Shown here piece by piece: positions 26,796-34,436 of a DNA stretch of 64,000 nt (position 1 is its first letter; the number at the start of each line of letters is the position of its first letter). The position numbers and the translations under genes are program-made. Origin of the DNA: Aureibaculum sp. 2308TA14-22. GTDB lineage: Bacteria; Bacteroidota; Bacteroidia; Flavobacteriales; Flavobacteriaceae. The DNA lies in the NCBI RefSeq assembly GCF_040538665.1, contig NZ_JBEWXT010000001.1:682001-746000 (forward strand), in the 5' to 3' direction. The notes beneath the pieces are model-generated. The model saw only the letters and a program-made list of their open reading frames with translations, was not told where the DNA came from and ran no database searches.

Positions 26796-27566
26796 TTAAG
26801 AAAATAACTTTTCCATTTTTTGTTGTTCTTCGGCTGCCAATTGAGCATCTACTAGAATTCTACCACTATGCTCGTCAGTAGTAATTTTTTTACGAGTTGC
26901 AATTTCAACAATTTGTTGCGGTGGAATGGTAAAGAAAGATCCTCCAGAAGCCCCTCGTTCTACAGGTACTACCGCCAATCCGTTCTTAACATTTTTCCTT
27001 ATACGACTGTAGGCATTCAGCAAACGTTCATCAATCATTTTGCCATACTCTTTTAGCTTTTTCTCTAACATTTTTTCCTCTTTCTCCGTCTCTTTCAATA
27101 TAGCGTCCAACTCACCTTTTTTATGTTTAAGATGGGTCTCTTTATCTTTCAGTTTTTCTTTAGCAGCATCAATTATTTCGTTTTTTTGCTCAATTTTTGC
27201 AGAAAATTCTTTGATGTGTTTTTCTGCCAATTCTATTTCAAGTTCTTGAAATTCAATTTCTTTGCTAATAGAATCAAACTCTCTATTATTTCTTACGTTT
27301 TTTTGCTGCGTAGTGTATTTCTTAATTAAAGCTTTTGCTTCTTCAATTGTGTTTTTTCTGTTTTTAATACTGGTTTCTAGGTTTTCAATTTCATTATTGA
27401 AGTTGTTTAACCTCGTATTTAAACCTTCAATTTCATCTTCTAAATCTTCAACTTCCAATGGTAATTCACCACGTGTACTCTTAATTTCATCAATTCTAGA
27501 ATCAATCAATTGTAAATCGTATAAAGCTCTTAATTTATCTTCTACGGTTAATTCTTTTTTTGCCAT
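26796..27566 (-). CDS. COG1579-type coiled-coil protein with degenerate zinc ribbon
   Basis: 256 residues. Residues 15-185 are a long antiparallel coiled coil (many Glu/Lys heptads). The C-terminal domain corresponds to the C4-type zinc ribbon (zf-RING_7) of COG1579 proteins: IPPQQIVEIATRKKI and SGRILVDA keep the frame. However, both Cys pairs are gone: the first site reads RGASGGSFF and the second TDEHSGR. Zinc binding is therefore unlikely. The gene lies four bases downstream of a Nif3-like gene, a pairing that recurs in Bacteroidota. Function is not established. Confidence 0.88.
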   Translation of the reverse strand: MAKKELTVEDKLRALYDLQLIDSRIDEIKSTRGELPLEVEDLEDEIEGLNTRLNNFNNEIENLETSIKNRKNTIEEAKALIKKYTTQQKNVRNNREFDSISKEIEFQELEIELAEKHIKEFSAKIEQKNEIIDAAKEKLKDKETHLKHKKGELDAILKETEKEEKMLEKKLKEYGKMIDERLLNAYSRIRKNVKNGLAVVPVERGASGGSFFTIPPQQIVEIATRKKITTDEHSGRILVDAQLAAEEQQKMEKLFS

Positions 27567-27569
27567 TTG

Positions 27570-28664
27570 TTATATGTAATTGATAGGATTTGTATTTATT
27601 CCTGATAAAACGACTGCAAAATTACGGAATTTTTTTGTAAGATAATCTACCAATAGGTTTTTTGTGAACTGTTCACTTTCATAATGACCAATATCAGCTA
27701 AAACGATTTGATTTTCAGCTTTGTAAAAATCGTGATACTTAAAATCAGCCGAAACATAACAGTCGGCATTTGAGCGTTTAGCAGCTTCAATAGCAAAACT
27801 GCCAGAACCGCCTAAAACGGCCACTTTTTTAATAGGTTTATCCAGTAAATTAGAATGTCGTATTGCTTTTAGATGAAAAGTGTCTTTTAATAATGACAAA
27901 AAATTATTTTCATTTGTAGGTTCGGGTAGCTCACCGACCATTCCCATGCCAATATTTTGGTGACTATTATCGGTAGTAATTACATCATAAGCCACTTCTT
28001 CATAAGGATGATTTTTAAAGAGTGCTTTTACTACAGCATTTTCTAAATGTTTTTCAAAAACAACACTGATAAAAGTTTCTTTTTCTTGTTGTAATACTCC
28101 TTTTTTGCCAAGTGCAGGATTTGATTTTTCGTTTCCTTTGTACGTACCTAATCCACGAATGTTATAACTACAGTTGTCATAATTTCCAATGGCACCAGCA
28201 CCCGCTTCAAATAAAGCCCTACGTACCCTGTCTGCCACCTGATCTGGTACATAAGTAGTCAGTTTTTTGATAAATCCTGATTTTGGTAGCAATATTTCTG
28301 TGTTTTGTAAATTCAATTTTTCGGCCATCATTGCTGAAACACCTTTAATGGAATTATCTAATGCGGTATGCATGCTGTAAATGGCAATGTTATTTTTGAT
28401 GGCTTTGAGTACTACGCGTTCCACATAATTATTACCATTTATCTTTTTTAATCCCGAAAAAATAATCGGATGAAAACTTACAATAAGATTACACTTTTTT
28501 TCAATGGCCTCATCAACTACAGTTTCCAACGTATCTAAAGTAACCAAAACCCCTGTAACTTCAGTTTGATAATGGCCAACTAAAAGTCCAACATTATCAA
28601 AATCTTCGGCATACTGCAAAGGAGCAAGTTCTTCTAGGTAATTAGTAATATCTTTTATTATCAT
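27570..28664 (-). CDS. Nif3-like dinuclear metal-binding protein (YbgI family)
   Basis: 364 residues, the long form with an inserted PII-like domain (about residues 130-235) between the two halves of the Nif3 fold. Metal-binding landmarks are SFHPIIFSG and MHTALDN in the N-terminal half and ADIGHYESEQ near the C-terminus. The family was once annotated as GTP cyclohydrolase I type 2, but activity is uncertain. It is upstream of and probably co-transcribed with the COG1579-like coiled-coil gene. Confidence 0.92.
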   Translation of the reverse strand: MIIKDITNYLEELAPLQYAEDFDNVGLLVGHYQTEVTGVLVTLDTLETVVDEAIEKKCNLIVSFHPIIFSGLKKINGNNYVERVVLKAIKNNIAIYSMHTALDNSIKGVSAMMAEKLNLQNTEILLPKSGFIKKLTTYVPDQVADRVRRALFEAGAGAIGNYDNCSYNIRGLGTYKGNEKSNPALGKKGVLQQEKETFISVVFEKHLENAVVKALFKNHPYEEVAYDVITTDNSHQNIGMGMVGELPEPTNENNFLSLLKDTFHLKAIRHSNLLDKPIKKVAVLGGSGSFAIEAAKRSNADCYVSADFKYHDFYKAENQIVLADIGHYESEQFTKNLLVDYLTKKFRNFAVVLSGINTNPINYI

Positions 28665-28748
28665 GTGTTACATGTTTCGGATTTGAAATTCAAAGTTAAT
28701 AGAAATAAATTTAAAATTATTTTTTGATTATTTTTGATAACTACTATT

Positions 28749-29324
28749 ATGATTAAAAAAACCGAACACTGTCTTTTGTGCGAAAACCAAAAACATAATT
28801 TTGAAAATGGGGTGTATTGTGGCTTGACGGATAAGAAACCTGATTTTGAAAAAACTTGTAATCTGATTAAATTCGGAAACGCTTTGGAAGACAGTATTTT
28901 AGAAAAAAATGTTGAACTTCGCTTAGTTGAGAGAACAAAAGTAGATACCATAGGGCATTTGGTTATTTTTCTTTTAATTGGTTTGTGTGTTGTTTTTTTT
29001 GGAAGTTATTTATTAGATATTTTTGGGATTAAATTACTAACTCACAGAGGTGGAGTAAGGGCTGAGGCTTTAATGCCAATGGTTTTTATAGTTCTAATAG
29101 GGATTGGCCTCATAGTTTTTGCAGTTGCTCCTGTAAATCTTTATCGCCGAAATTTGAAAGTAGCCAAAACCAATAAAGAAAAATTAGATAAAATTTTGGA
29201 TGAATATAACCTCACTTATACATTAGACTTGTCACTCCATAAAAAATGGCCAAATGATATTGAAGTAGAACATAAATTAAATGTCAATTCCAAACATCAA
29301 AAGGGAAGTCATTTCATAAAATAA
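28749..29324 (+). CDS. Small membrane protein with N-terminal Cys-rich (zinc-finger-like) segment
   Basis: 191 residues from ATG 28749 (ATG 28734 would add five). I do not recognise a named family. The N-terminus has C8xxC11, C24 and C37, a possible zinc-binding knuckle. Two membrane helices follow (about 70-92 and 108-128), then a charged cytoplasmic tail. The next gene, a sialidase, starts four bases after its stop, so the two may be co-transcribed, although one is exported and the other is an inner-membrane protein. Confidence 0.62.
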   Translation: MIKKTEHCLLCENQKHNFENGVYCGLTDKKPDFEKTCNLIKFGNALEDSILEKNVELRLVERTKVDTIGHLVIFLLIGLCVVFFGSYLLDIFGIKLLTHRGGVRAEALMPMVFIVLIGIGLIVFAVAPVNLYRRNLKVAKTNKEKLDKILDEYNLTYTLDLSLHKKWPNDIEVEHKLNVNSKHQKGSHFIK

Positions 29325-29328
29325 TAAA

Positions 29329-30462
29329 ATGAATATATCACATAAAACCATTATCACCCTATGTTTACTTTCTTTACTAATTTCAACTTCTTGGGGTCAA
29401 GAAACAACTAATGAAATAAGTACTACTAAAGATTTAAACTACCTATTCAAAAGCGGAACGGAAGGTTATAATTGCTTTAGAATTCCCGCCATTGTAACGA
29501 TCAATAAAGGCACAATATTGGCTTTTGCAGAAGGAAGAAAAAATGGTTGTTCAGATACAGGAAATATTGATTTGGTGATGAAACGTTCAGAAGATAATGG
29601 TAAAACTTGGAGCAAATTAATGGTAATTTGGGATGATGGTAATAATGTTTGCGGGAATCCCGCTCCAGTGGTTGATAAAATGACAGGAGCTGTACATTTA
29701 TTGTCAACTTGGAATTTAGGCGAAGACCATGAAAGTGAAATTATAGCAGGGACAAGCAAAGACACACGACGGATTTTCTCATTGAGTTCCACAGATGATG
29801 GGAAAAGCTGGACAACCCCAAAAGAAATTACGACATCGGTTAAAAAAGAGAATTGGACCTGGTACGCCACAGGTCCGGTGCACGGCATTCAGCTAGAGCA
29901 TGGTAAAAATAAAGGGAGGCTAATTATTCCTTGTGACCATATTGAGGCAGAAACCAAAAAATACTATTCGCATATTATTTATTCCGACGACCACGGTATG
30001 ACATGGAAATTAGGTGGCAGCACACCTCAAGACCAAGTAAATGAATGCACCATAGCCGAGTTGCCCAATGGCAATTTGATGTTGAACATGCGGAATTACG
30101 ATCGTACTCAAAAAACGCGAAAAGTTGCCATAAGCAAAGACGGTGGTTTGACTTGGGGTAACATTTACCCAGATGCTAATTTAATAGAGCCTATTTGCCA
30201 AGCAAGTATGTTAAAAGTGACCGATAAAAAGAAAACGGTGTTGTATTTTTTAAACCCTGCTAGTGAAGACAAACGTGAAAAAATGACACTCAAAAAGAGT
30301 TTAGACAACGGGAAAACGTGGTCAGTTGTTAATATCTTATTTTCTGGCCCATCTGCCTATTCTGATTTAACTTTACTTTCTAATGGTAATTTAGGATGTT
30401 TTTATGAAGCTGGAAATGATAATCCTTATCAGGGAATTGTTTTTGAGGTGGTTAAGTTATAG
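29329..30462 (+). CDS. Exported sialidase (exo-alpha-sialidase, GH33 type)
   Basis: 377 residues with a signal peptide ending near STSWGQ. The FRIP motif (CFRIPAIV) carries the catalytic-site Arg. Five Asp-box repeats are visible: SEDNGKTW, STDDGKSW, SDDHGMTW, SKDGGLTW and SLDNGKTW, as expected for a six-bladed neuraminidase propeller. The enzyme should release terminal sialic acids from glycans in the periplasm or outside the cell. No sialic acid uptake or catabolic genes are seen nearby, so scavenging versus another role is open. It is convergent with mazG, with no gap. Confidence 0.9.
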   Translation: MNISHKTIITLCLLSLLISTSWGQETTNEISTTKDLNYLFKSGTEGYNCFRIPAIVTINKGTILAFAEGRKNGCSDTGNIDLVMKRSEDNGKTWSKLMVIWDDGNNVCGNPAPVVDKMTGAVHLLSTWNLGEDHESEIIAGTSKDTRRIFSLSSTDDGKSWTTPKEITTSVKKENWTWYATGPVHGIQLEHGKNKGRLIIPCDHIEAETKKYYSHIIYSDDHGMTWKLGGSTPQDQVNECTIAELPNGNLMLNMRNYDRTQKTRKVAISKDGGLTWGNIYPDANLIEPICQASMLKVTDKKKTVLYFLNPASEDKREKMTLKKSLDNGKTWSVVNILFSGPSAYSDLTLLSNGNLGCFYEAGNDNPYQGIVFEVVKL

Positions 30463-31278
30463 TTATTTGAACAATCTTTTTGAATTATTCCAATGTACAT
30501 CCATTTCTGCCAAGGTCATTTCAGAAAGCACTTTACCTTCTTTTTTAGCGGCTTCTTCTAAAAACTGAAAACGTTTAATAAATTTTTTATTTGTTTTTTC
30601 AAGTGCATTTTCAGGATTTACCTTGATAAATCTGGCATAATTAATTAGCGAGAAAAGCACATCGCCAAATTCACTTTCAATAGTTTCTGTATTCCCTTTT
30701 TTAATTTCAGATTCCAGTTCTAAAATTTCTTCTTTTACTTTATCAAAAACCTGATGCGGTTCTTCCCAATCAAAACCAACTCCGGCAACTTTATCTTGAA
30801 TCCTATTGGCTTTTACTAAAGCAGGTAAGCTTTTAGGAACACCCTCCAAAACACTTTTTTTACCTTCTTTTAGTTTTAGTTTTTCCCAATTTTGTTTGAC
30901 TTCTTCTTCATTTTTCACATCAATATCACCATAAATATGAGGGTGTCTGCTAATTAATTTTTCAGAAATGGTATTGGCAACATCGGCAATGTCAAAGTCG
31001 TTGGATTCGGATCCAATTTTTGCGTAAAAAACAATGTGAAGCAACAAATCGCCTAACTCTTTTTTTATTTCTTGTAGGTCGTTATCGAGTATGGCATCGC
31101 CCAGTTCGTAGGTTTCCTCTATGGTCAAATGCCGTAAGGATTGCAGGGTTTGCTTTTTGTCCCAAGGACATTTTTCACGCAACTCGTCCATAATGTCCAA
31201 TAGACGGTTAAAAGCTGCTAAATGTTCTTTTCTGGGCAAAATTGGTGTATTGGTAAAGCCCCTTTGCCCTTCGGGCAT
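30463..31278 (-). CDS. mazG: Nucleoside triphosphate pyrophosphohydrolase MazG
   Basis: Two tandem MazG helical domains are present: REKCPWDKKQTLQSLRHL followed by EETYELGDAI with its EExxE-type metal site, and a second domain with EFGDVLFSLINYARF. The enzyme hydrolyses NTPs to NMP and PPi, probably as a house-cleaning function. The only ATG that gives a full N-terminus, at 31278, lies inside a GC-rich repeat (MPEGQRG is repeat-encoded). A TTG at 31239 would give an N-terminus of ordinary length, so the native start may be TTG with the repeat inserted upstream. Confidence 0.92.
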   Translation of the reverse strand: MPEGQRGFTNTPILPRKEHLAAFNRLLDIMDELREKCPWDKKQTLQSLRHLTIEETYELGDAILDNDLQEIKKELGDLLLHIVFYAKIGSESNDFDIADVANTISEKLISRHPHIYGDIDVKNEEEVKQNWEKLKLKEGKKSVLEGVPKSLPALVKANRIQDKVAGVGFDWEEPHQVFDKVKEEILELESEIKKGNTETIESEFGDVLFSLINYARFIKVNPENALEKTNKKFIKRFQFLEEAAKKEGKVLSEMTLAEMDVHWNNSKRLFK

Positions 31279-31295
31279 TTCCCCTCAGGGGAAAT
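31257..31295. repeat. GC-rich double-hairpin repeat at the mazG start
   Basis: Two adjacent stems, TGCCC-TTC-GGGCA and TTTCCCC-TC-AGGGGAAA, are preceded by AGCCCCTT. The ATG proposed for mazG is inside the first stem. It resembles intergenic palindromic repeats common in Flavobacteriaceae. Confidence 0.75.
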
Positions 31296-31346
31296 CATCG
31301 GAACTTCATTTTAGAATTAGATTAAACTTTTTATATTCACATTACA

Positions 31347-31382
31347 AGTTCCCTCCCTTAAGGGGAGGGCTAGGGAAGGGCT
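31347..31382 (+). repeat. GC-rich palindromic repeat at the DUF5606 gene 3' end
   Basis: AGTTCCCTCCCTT, AAGGGGAGGG, then CTAGGGAAGGGCT. It has the same order of blocks as the copy inside valS. The stop codon of the DUF5606 gene (31382-31384) overlaps its last base. Confidence 0.8.
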
Positions 31383-31795
31383 TATTCCTCCTCTTCACTT
31401 TCCTCTTTAATCGAAGAAAAATCAAATTTATTGGTAGCTAATACATTATACCATTGAACAACTTTTTTAATATTTGAAGCGTAAACTCTTTCCTCGTCAT
31501 AGTTTGGCAATACTTCACTAAAAAAAGCTTTCAATTTATCATTACTTTCTTTGTGGCTCAATGCCTCTTTATTGCCTAATTTTTCTCCCATGTTTTTTAA
31601 CACATTTCGTAAAGGCATTTCATCTTCGTAAGTATAAATGGCAATATCGTTTAGCACACTTACATTCTGCATGGCATTTACCGGCATTCTTTTTTTGTCT
31701 GTTAAAGATTGTACCAGCAATCCGCCTTTGGTTTGCGATACAATTTCATATAATCCGGGTTTACCGGCTATTGCGACAATTTTCTCTAAGGTCAT
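31382..31795 (-). CDS. DUF5606 domain protein
   Basis: 137 residues, cytoplasmic. It begins MTLEKIVAIAGKPGLYE and continues with strands and helices diagnostic of DUF5606 (LSDIAIYTYE-like segment, NMGEKLGNKEA, RVYASNIKKVVQWYN). A C-terminal acidic tail ends in four Glu. The family is restricted to Bacteroidota and has no assigned function. It starts five bases after def and lies within a ruvX-def-DUF5606-mazG gene order, all minus strand. Confidence 0.85.
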   Translation of the reverse strand: MTLEKIVAIAGKPGLYEIVSQTKGGLLVQSLTDKKRMPVNAMQNVSVLNDIAIYTYEDEMPLRNVLKNMGEKLGNKEALSHKESNDKLKAFFSEVLPNYDEERVYASNIKKVVQWYNVLATNKFDFSSIKEESEEEE

Positions 31796-31800
31796 AAATT

Positions 31801-32379
31801 TTATTTTTTAGGAAACTTCATTCTGTAATCAACATCAATTTTTCCTTTGCTTATGTTGGTTAATTTCTTTTTTAATAATCTTTTCTTTAGTGATGACAGT
31901 TTATCCGTAAATAAAATACCTTCAATATGGTCATATTCGTGCTGCACAACTCTGGCGGCTAATCCGTTAAGGTTTTCAGTATGTTTTTTAAAATTTTCAT
32001 CAAAATACTCAATTGTCAATTTTTCATTTCTAAAAACATCTTCGTTAATATTGGGAATACTCAAACAGCCTTCGGTAAATGCCCATTCATTACCTTCTTC
32101 TGTAGTGATTTTGGCATTTATAAATACTTTTTTAAAACTTTTTAAAAACTCTTGTTCTTCTTTAGGTAATTCGTCGTCTTCACTAAATGGAGAAGTGTCC
32201 ACAAGAAAAAGGCGAATGGCTTTTCCAATTTGAGGAGCTGCTAAACCTACACCACGAGCGTTTTTCATGGTTTCTTTCATGTTTTCAATCAATTCACTAA
32301 GATTTGGGTAATCTTTGTCTATTTCAACTCCTACTTTTCGCAAAACAGGATCTCCGTAAGCTACTATGGGTAATACCAT
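31801..32379 (-). CDS. def: Peptide deformylase
   Basis: 192 residues. All three signature motifs are present: GVGLAAPQIG (about 41-50), EGCLSIP, and the zinc/iron-binding QHEYDHIEG (HExxH). The enzyme removes the formyl group from nascent proteins in the cytoplasm. It starts eight bases after ruvX and is probably co-transcribed with it and with the DUF5606 gene. An insertion of acidic residues between motifs 1 and 2 is usual in Bacteroidota. Confidence 0.97.
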   Translation of the reverse strand: MVLPIVAYGDPVLRKVGVEIDKDYPNLSELIENMKETMKNARGVGLAAPQIGKAIRLFLVDTSPFSEDDELPKEEQEFLKSFKKVFINAKITTEEGNEWAFTEGCLSIPNINEDVFRNEKLTIEYFDENFKKHTENLNGLAARVVQHEYDHIEGILFTDKLSSLKKRLLKKKLTNISKGKIDVDYRMKFPKK

Positions 32380-32387
32380 TTGTAAAT

Positions 32388-32804
32388 TTAATTTTTAAGG
32401 CTGTAAAGATACGATTGTAAAATAATTGTGGCACTGATTTCGTCAATTAATGCTTTGTTTTGACGTTGTTTTTTTTTGAGGCCACTATCAATCATAGTCT
32501 GAAAAGCCATTTTTGAAGTAAAACGTTCATCAATTCTCTTTATCGGAATTTCAGGATATAATTTTATTAACCTATTGATAAATGGGATAATTAAGGCCTC
32601 ACTTTCCGATACCTGATTATTCATCTGTTTGGGTTCGCCAATCAAAAAAAGTTCGACTTTTTCTGTGCTGAGGTAATCAGCCAAAAAGTCAAAAAATTCA
32701 TGCGTTGCAACAGTGGTAAGACCAGAAGCGATGAGTTGCAATTCATCGGTAACTGCAATTCCCGTTCTTTTTTTACCATAATCTATTGCTAAAATGCGAG
32801 CCAT
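32388..32804 (-). CDS. ruvX: Pre-16S rRNA nuclease / putative Holliday junction resolvase RuvX (YqgF)
   Basis: 138 residues with an RNase H-like fold. The first catalytic Asp is in LAIDYGKKRTG, followed by VELFLIGEP, the IKRIDERFTS Asp-Glu segment, and a C-terminal DEISATIILQSYL. In E. coli YqgF takes part in 16S rRNA 5' end maturation. It is the first gene of the ruvX-def operon and is divergent from dapD. Confidence 0.94.
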   Translation of the reverse strand: MARILAIDYGKKRTGIAVTDELQLIASGLTTVATHEFFDFLADYLSTEKVELFLIGEPKQMNNQVSESEALIIPFINRLIKLYPEIPIKRIDERFTSKMAFQTMIDSGLKKKQRQNKALIDEISATIILQSYLYSLKN

Positions 32805-32858
32805 ACTAAAGGTTAAATTTTATGCAAAAATAACTTTTCTGTTATAATTTGATAAATT

Positions 32859-32891
32859 TTGGGTTCATATTAATTAGAGCAATTATATTTG
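32859..32891 (+). promoter_or_regulatory. Bacteroidota-type promoter for dapD
   Basis: TTG at 32859-32861 and TATATTTG at 32884-32891 match the TTG / TAnnTTTG consensus with a 22-base spacer. The dapD ATG follows 42 bases after the -7 box. Confidence 0.5.
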
Positions 32892-32933
32892 TTGCTAATT
32901 TTTAGAGATAATATTAACTATTGAATACGAAAA

Positions 32934-33749
32934 ATGACCGAATTACAACTACATATTGAAGCGGCATGGGATAACCGTGAATTGTTAAAAAAGGAATCCA
33001 CTCAACAAATTATTAGAGAGGTAATTACTTTATTGGATAAAGGTAAATTACGTGTTGCAGAGCCTATAGCTTCAGGGTGGCAAGTAAACGAGTGGGTTAA
33101 AAAAGCAGTGGTACTGTATTTTCCTATACAAAAAATGGAAGTGTTGGAAGCCGGTATTTTTGAATATCACGATAAAATTCCTTTAAAAAGTGGTTATCAA
33201 GAAAAAGGGATTCGAGTTGTGCCACATGCAGTTGCACGTCATGGAGCTTACATATCTAGCGGTACTATTTTAATGCCCAGCTATGTGAATATCGGAGCTT
33301 ATGTAGATGAAGGCACTATGGTCGATACTTGGGCCACAGTGGGTAGTTGTGCTCAAATTGGAAAAAATGTACACTTAAGCGGTGGCGTTGGTATTGGTGG
33401 CGTTTTGGAACCGTTACAAGCAGCTCCAGTAATTATTGAAGATAATTGTTTTATAGGTTCTAGATGTATAGTTGTAGAGGGTGTAAGGGTAGAGAAGGAG
33501 GCCGTTTTAGGTGCTAATGTAGTATTGACAATGAGTACAAAAATTATTGATGTAACTGGTGATGAACCTGTCATTACAAAAGGTGTTGTTCCTGCAGGAT
33601 CTGTAGTTATACCCGGTAGTTATACCAAATCGTTTAAGGCAGGAGATTATAATGTACCTTGTGCACTTATTATTGGTAAAAGAAAAGAAAGTACCAATAA
33701 GAAAACTTCATTGAACGATGCGTTACGCGAATATGATGTAGCTGTGTAA
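32934..33749 (+). CDS. dapD: 2,3,4,5-tetrahydropyridine-2,6-dicarboxylate N-succinyltransferase DapD
   Basis: 271 residues, the standard length. A helical N-terminal domain is followed by a left-handed beta-helix of hexapeptide repeats (GTILMPSYVNIGAYVDEG, GSCAQIGKNVHLSGGVGIGG) ending in PAGSVVIPGS. The enzyme succinylates tetrahydrodipicolinate with succinyl-CoA in lysine and meso-diaminopimelate synthesis. It is followed by sua5 and cca in the same direction. Confidence 0.97.
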   Translation: MTELQLHIEAAWDNRELLKKESTQQIIREVITLLDKGKLRVAEPIASGWQVNEWVKKAVVLYFPIQKMEVLEAGIFEYHDKIPLKSGYQEKGIRVVPHAVARHGAYISSGTILMPSYVNIGAYVDEGTMVDTWATVGSCAQIGKNVHLSGGVGIGGVLEPLQAAPVIIEDNCFIGSRCIVVEGVRVEKEAVLGANVVLTMSTKIIDVTGDEPVITKGVVPAGSVVIPGSYTKSFKAGDYNVPCALIIGKRKESTNKKTSLNDALREYDVAV

Positions 33750-33787
33750 TTTTTAACAAATAGTAAATAATACTTTCCTTGAATTTA

Positions 33788-34351
33788 ATGGTAAACAACG
33801 AAGTTGATACTGCACTGAAAATACTAGATAAAGGTGAAGTCTTACTTTACCCAACTGATACCGTTTGGGGAATAGGCTGTGATGCTACTAATGAAGAAGC
33901 GGTTTCGAAAATATTTAAAATAAAAAAACGCAGCGAAAGTAAAAGTTTGGTCATCTTGGTTGATAGTTTGGAAATGTTGAAGAACTATGTAGAAACCATT
34001 CCTAATAAGGTTTTAGAAATGCTAAAGGATTCAAAAAAACCTACTACAATTATTTACAAAAACCCAATTGGGTTGGCTAAAAATGTTTTTGCCAATGATA
34101 ATACCGTTGCCATAAGAATTGTACAGCACGAGTTCTGTCAAAAATTGATTGCTAAATTTGGTAAGCCAATCGTTTCCACTTCGGCAAATATTAGCGGAAT
34201 GTCTACACCCCAATCTTTTAAAGAAATTGATAAATCCGTTTTGGATGCCGTTGATTATGTGGTAAATTTGGATCGCGATAAAACAATGGACAAACCTTCT
34301 AGAATTATTAGAATTTTGGAAGATGGGATATTGCAAATTATTCGAGAGTGA
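33788..34351 (+). CDS. Threonylcarbamoyl-AMP synthase (Sua5/YciO/YrdC family)
   Basis: 187 residues from ATG 33788; a TTG three codons upstream is less likely. The YrdC fold is shown by LYPTDTVWGIGCDA, KIKKRSESKSLVILV and TSANISG. The enzyme makes threonylcarbamoyl-AMP from threonine, bicarbonate and ATP for the t6A37 modification of tRNAs. Length fits the short TsaC form without the Sua5 C-terminal domain. It follows dapD by about 40 bp. A repeat separates it from cca. Confidence 0.93.
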   Translation: MVNNEVDTALKILDKGEVLLYPTDTVWGIGCDATNEEAVSKIFKIKKRSESKSLVILVDSLEMLKNYVETIPNKVLEMLKDSKKPTTIIYKNPIGLAKNVFANDNTVAIRIVQHEFCQKLIAKFGKPIVSTSANISGMSTPQSFKEIDKSVLDAVDYVVNLDRDKTMDKPSRIIRILEDGILQIIRE

Positions 34352-34363
34352 TAATTTACAACC

Positions 34364-34403
34364 TTGTCATTCAGAGTGTAGTAAAGCGAAACGAAGAATC
34401 TCA
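34364..34403. repeat. Intergenic repeat of the GTCATTCAGAG...GAAGAATCTC type
   Basis: The sequence TTGTCATTCAGAGTGTAG followed by TAAAGCGAAACGAAGAATCTCA matches a repeat widespread in Bacteroidota intergenic regions. It lies between the Sua5-like gene and cca, just upstream of the cca TTG start. Confidence 0.65.
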
Positions 34404-34436
34404 TTTATTGCTGCATGAATTTAAATAAAAAAGAAA

